NCBI GenBank assembly: GCA_022837185.1
Contig: JALHJD010000063.1
Span: 12,313 to 20,828, forward strand
Length of the DNA: 8,516 nucleotides
Source of the DNA: Desulfobacteraceae bacterium
Lineage (GTDB): Bacteria; Desulfobacterota; Desulfobulbia; Desulfobulbales; Desulfobulbaceae
Reading direction: 5' to 3'
Below, one piece after another: positions 7,198 to 8,516 of this stretch; position 1 is the stretch's first letter; each line of letters begins with the position of its first letter. A program made the translations under genes and the position numbers. The notes under the pieces were generated by a model, which ran no database searches, was not told the DNA's origin, and was given only the letters and a program-made list of their open reading frames with translations.

Positions 7198-7728
7198 TTA
7201 TTTTTCGTGAATGACGACTTCATCCTGCCCGCCGCTTTCCTCCAGCAGAACGTCGACCCGCTCATTGGCTCCGGCCATGACCGCCATGCCGACATAATCG
7301 GGCTGGATCGGCAGCTCGCGTCCTCCCCGATCGACAAGCACCGCCAGTTGCACCGAAGCCGGCCTGCCGTAGTCCATGAGCGCATCCATTGCCGCCCTGA
7401 TGGTGCGTCCCGTGAAGACGACATCATCGACCAGGATCACGCGCTGCTGCTCCAGGGAAAAACCGATATCCGTCTTGCGGACAATGGGGTTCTGGGAGAT
7501 AAGGCTCCAGTCATCACGGTAGAGGGTGATGTCAAGACTGCCGATCAACACCTCTCCCTGTTCCCGCACGTTTATCTTCCACCGGATCCGTTCCGCCAGA
7601 TACACCCCGCCGGTATGAATGCCGATGATGGCCAGGTTGTCAACCCCGTGGTTCCGCTCCAGGATTTCAAGGCTCAACCGGTCCAGACTGCGGTCGATGT
7701 CCGCGGCGGTCATAATAACTTTGGTCAT
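7198..7728 (-). CDS. pyrR: PyrR: pyrimidine regulator / uracil phosphoribosyltransferase
   Basis: A 176-residue type I phosphoribosyltransferase, close in length to B. subtilis PyrR (181). It converts uracil and PRPP to UMP and, in Gram-positives, controls pyr operons by RNA attenuation. Visible signatures are GIHTGG (36-41, the PPi-loop region, where Bacillus has a K-T-R-G form), DITLYRDD (66-73), the PRPP-binding motif VILVDDVVFTGRT (97-109), GRPASVQLAVLVDRGGRELP (121-140) and DYVG. The start ATG overlaps the purN stop in an ATGA. An AAGAGGA lies 10 nt upstream, inside purN, so translation is probably coupled. No PyrR-binding anti-attenuator leader is visible in the window, so RNA regulation by this copy cannot be claimed. 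The family assignment is secure; whether it regulates or only salvages uracil is open. Confidence 0.95.
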   Translation of the reverse strand: MTKVIMTAADIDRSLDRLSLEILERNHGVDNLAIIGIHTGGVYLAERIRWKINVREQGEVLIGSLDITLYRDDWSLISQNPIVRKTDIGFSLEQQRVILVDDVVFTGRTIRAAMDALMDYGRPASVQLAVLVDRGGRELPIQPDYVGMAVMAGANERVDVLLEESGGQDEVVIHEK

Positions 7729-8309
7729 GGCGTCTGCATCCTCTTCCAGAAATAATCAATCCCCTTGTCGTCAACCAGATTGATCGCCTCGGGATATGCC
7801 TCGCATTCGGCGGCAAAAACCCTGGCAGCAATGTCATCGGGGGTATCATCATCCTCGAGGGCCACGCATTTCTGGACAATGATGGGCCCCTCATCGTACA
7901 CCTCATTGGCAAAATGGACCGTGCAGCCGCTGACCTTGCACCCTCTGGCCCGTACCGCTTCATGCACATGGTGGCCGTAAAAGCCCGCGCCGCAGAAAGC
8001 GGGGATCAGGGAAGGGTGGATGTTGAGGACATTGCGCCGCAGGCCGGCCGGCGGCGTATACAGCTTGAGGTACCCGGCCAGGACAATCAGGTTGACGTCG
8101 TACCGGGCTATGATTTCATTGGTTGCCCGGGAGTCGGGGGCGTGAAAAGCCGGATATCCGTACCTGGCCGCTTTTTCCAGCCCCAGGGCGCCGGCCCGGT
8201 TGGAAATCACCACCTCGACGGCCGCGCGCAGGGTGCCATCGTTGATCCGGTCATGAAAATTGTCCAGCGTCCTGCCGCTGCCGGAGAGGAGCACGGCCAT
8301 CTTCTGCAT
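7725..8309 (-). CDS. purN: Phosphoribosylglycinamide formyltransferase (GAR transformylase)
   Basis: A 194-residue cytoplasmic enzyme (E. coli PurN has 212) that transfers the formyl group of 10-formyl-THF to GAR in the third step of purine synthesis. It shows the nucleotide-binding start VLLSGSGRTLDNF (6-18), VISNRAGALGLEKA (34-47), LIVLAGYLK (74-82) and the catalytic NIHPSLIP, where N96 and H98 match E. coli N106 and H108. It also has SGCTVHF (127-133) and a conserved Asp (D139 in VYDEGPII) at the position of E. coli D144. All three catalytic residues are present, so it should be active. The AFCGAGFYGHHVHEAV segment (104-119) differs from the enterobacterial loop and resembles deltaproteobacterial and related PurN proteins as I recall them. 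The ATG at 8309 follows the upstream purH stop by 2 nt, with AGGGGGCG just upstream. A second ATG at 8300 would remove three residues. Confidence 0.96.
   Translation of the reverse strand: MQKMAVLLSGSGRTLDNFHDRINDGTLRAAVEVVISNRAGALGLEKAARYGYPAFHAPDSRATNEIIARYDVNLIVLAGYLKLYTPPAGLRRNVLNIHPSLIPAFCGAGFYGHHVHEAVRARGCKVSGCTVHFANEVYDEGPIIVQKCVALEDDDTPDDIAARVFAAECEAYPEAINLVDDKGIDYFWKRMQTP
7739..7745 (-). promoter_or_regulatory. Ribosome binding site of pyrR, inside purN
   Basis: The minus strand reads AAGAGGA, ending 10 nt before the pyrR ATG. It lies within the last codons of purN and, with the ATGA overlap, supports coupled translation and fixes the pyrR start. Confidence 0.6.
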
Positions 8310-8311
8310 GC

Positions 8312-8516
8312 CTACGCCCCCTGAAAATACGGGTTCGATGCCGCGTCGACCTGGCTCAGCCAGGCGGCAATTGCCGTATCATAGGCCGACGTCAGCTTGA
8401 AGACCTTGACCGCCAGCTCAAAACGCGTAGTCAGGGCGGTATTGCCGTTCCGCCTGATTTCCCCGATTACCCTGTCGTAATCGGCGGGATCGACGATGAC
8501 GGTGACATCGTGGAAA
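8312..8516 (-). CDS. purH: IMP cyclohydrolase, C-terminal end (PurH N-terminal domain type), partial
   Basis: The last 67 residues of a gene entering from the right edge. They match the end of the IMP cyclohydrolase (MGS-like) domain of PurH: FHDVTVIVDPADYDRVIGEI, then NTALTTRFELAVKVF and LTSAYDTAIAAWL, corresponding to E. coli segments that begin VTVVVNPADY, ETRFDLA and AAYDGAIA. IMP cyclohydrolase closes FAICAR to IMP, the last step of purine synthesis. In ordinary bifunctional PurH (about 520 residues) the chain would continue into the AICAR transformylase domain. Here it stops after only about 14 more residues (ending NPYFQGA, TAG at 8314-8312), so this looks like a stand-alone cyclohydrolase. 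The catalytic Lys of the KN motif would lie just outside the window. The stop is 2 nt before the purN ATG, indicating one operon. Confidence 0.85.
   Translation of the reverse strand, partial: FHDVTVIVDPADYDRVIGEIRRNGNTALTTRFELAVKVFKLTSAYDTAIAAWLSQVDAASNPYFQGA

Noticed and set aside
8312..8335. C-terminal NPYFQGA resembles the TEV protease site found in expression tags.
   Set aside because: The required Glu at P6 is absent (Ser here), the surrounding protein is natural PurH and the downstream gene is chromosomal, so it is coincidence and not a vector scar.

Overview
The window reads entirely on the minus strand: eight genes, two of them cut by the window edges, with no rRNA, tRNA, CRISPR or mobile element seen. 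The DNA is GC-rich throughout and base use looks even, with nothing that looks recently transferred. LPS-export genes point to a Gram-negative bacterium. The PurN and PyrR subtypes, the apparently stand-alone IMP cyclohydrolase and the unusual soluble histidine kinase suggest a member of the former Deltaproteobacteria (Desulfobacterota/Desulfuromonadota). That placement is inference from remembered family resemblance, not from a search.

Transcription runs from right to left. The first block (8516 to 3441) begins with the 3' end of an IMP cyclohydrolase gene (PurH N-terminal domain only). It continues with purN (2 nt later), pyrR (4-nt ATGA overlap), a cytoplasmic GAF-type sensor histidine kinase (33-nt gap) and a long peptidase-U32-family protein, likely an RNA-hydroxylation factor of the RlhA/TrhP type. 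The tight spacing supports one operon combining late purine synthesis, pyrimidine salvage or regulation, a signalling kinase and a probable RNA-modification protein.

A non-coding gap of about 306 bases (3135-3440) follows. It holds three small inverted repeats and a fair sigma70-like promoter (TTGACA, 17-nt spacer, TAGTAC) facing the second block. No classical U-tract terminator was found.

The second block (3134 to 1) is a lipopolysaccharide set: an MsbA-type lipid A flippase, a GT4-type glycosyltransferase and the N-terminus of an O-antigen ligase-like membrane protein. Together they would flip lipid A-core, extend the sugar chain and ligate O-antigen. A perfect 8-bp hairpin lies between msbA and the glycosyltransferase gene.

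I did not find a clearly new multi-gene system. The most unusual items are the histidine kinase with a divergent H-box and G1 box and no response regulator beside it, and the internally duplicated U32 protein whose second copy has lost the cysteine cluster.
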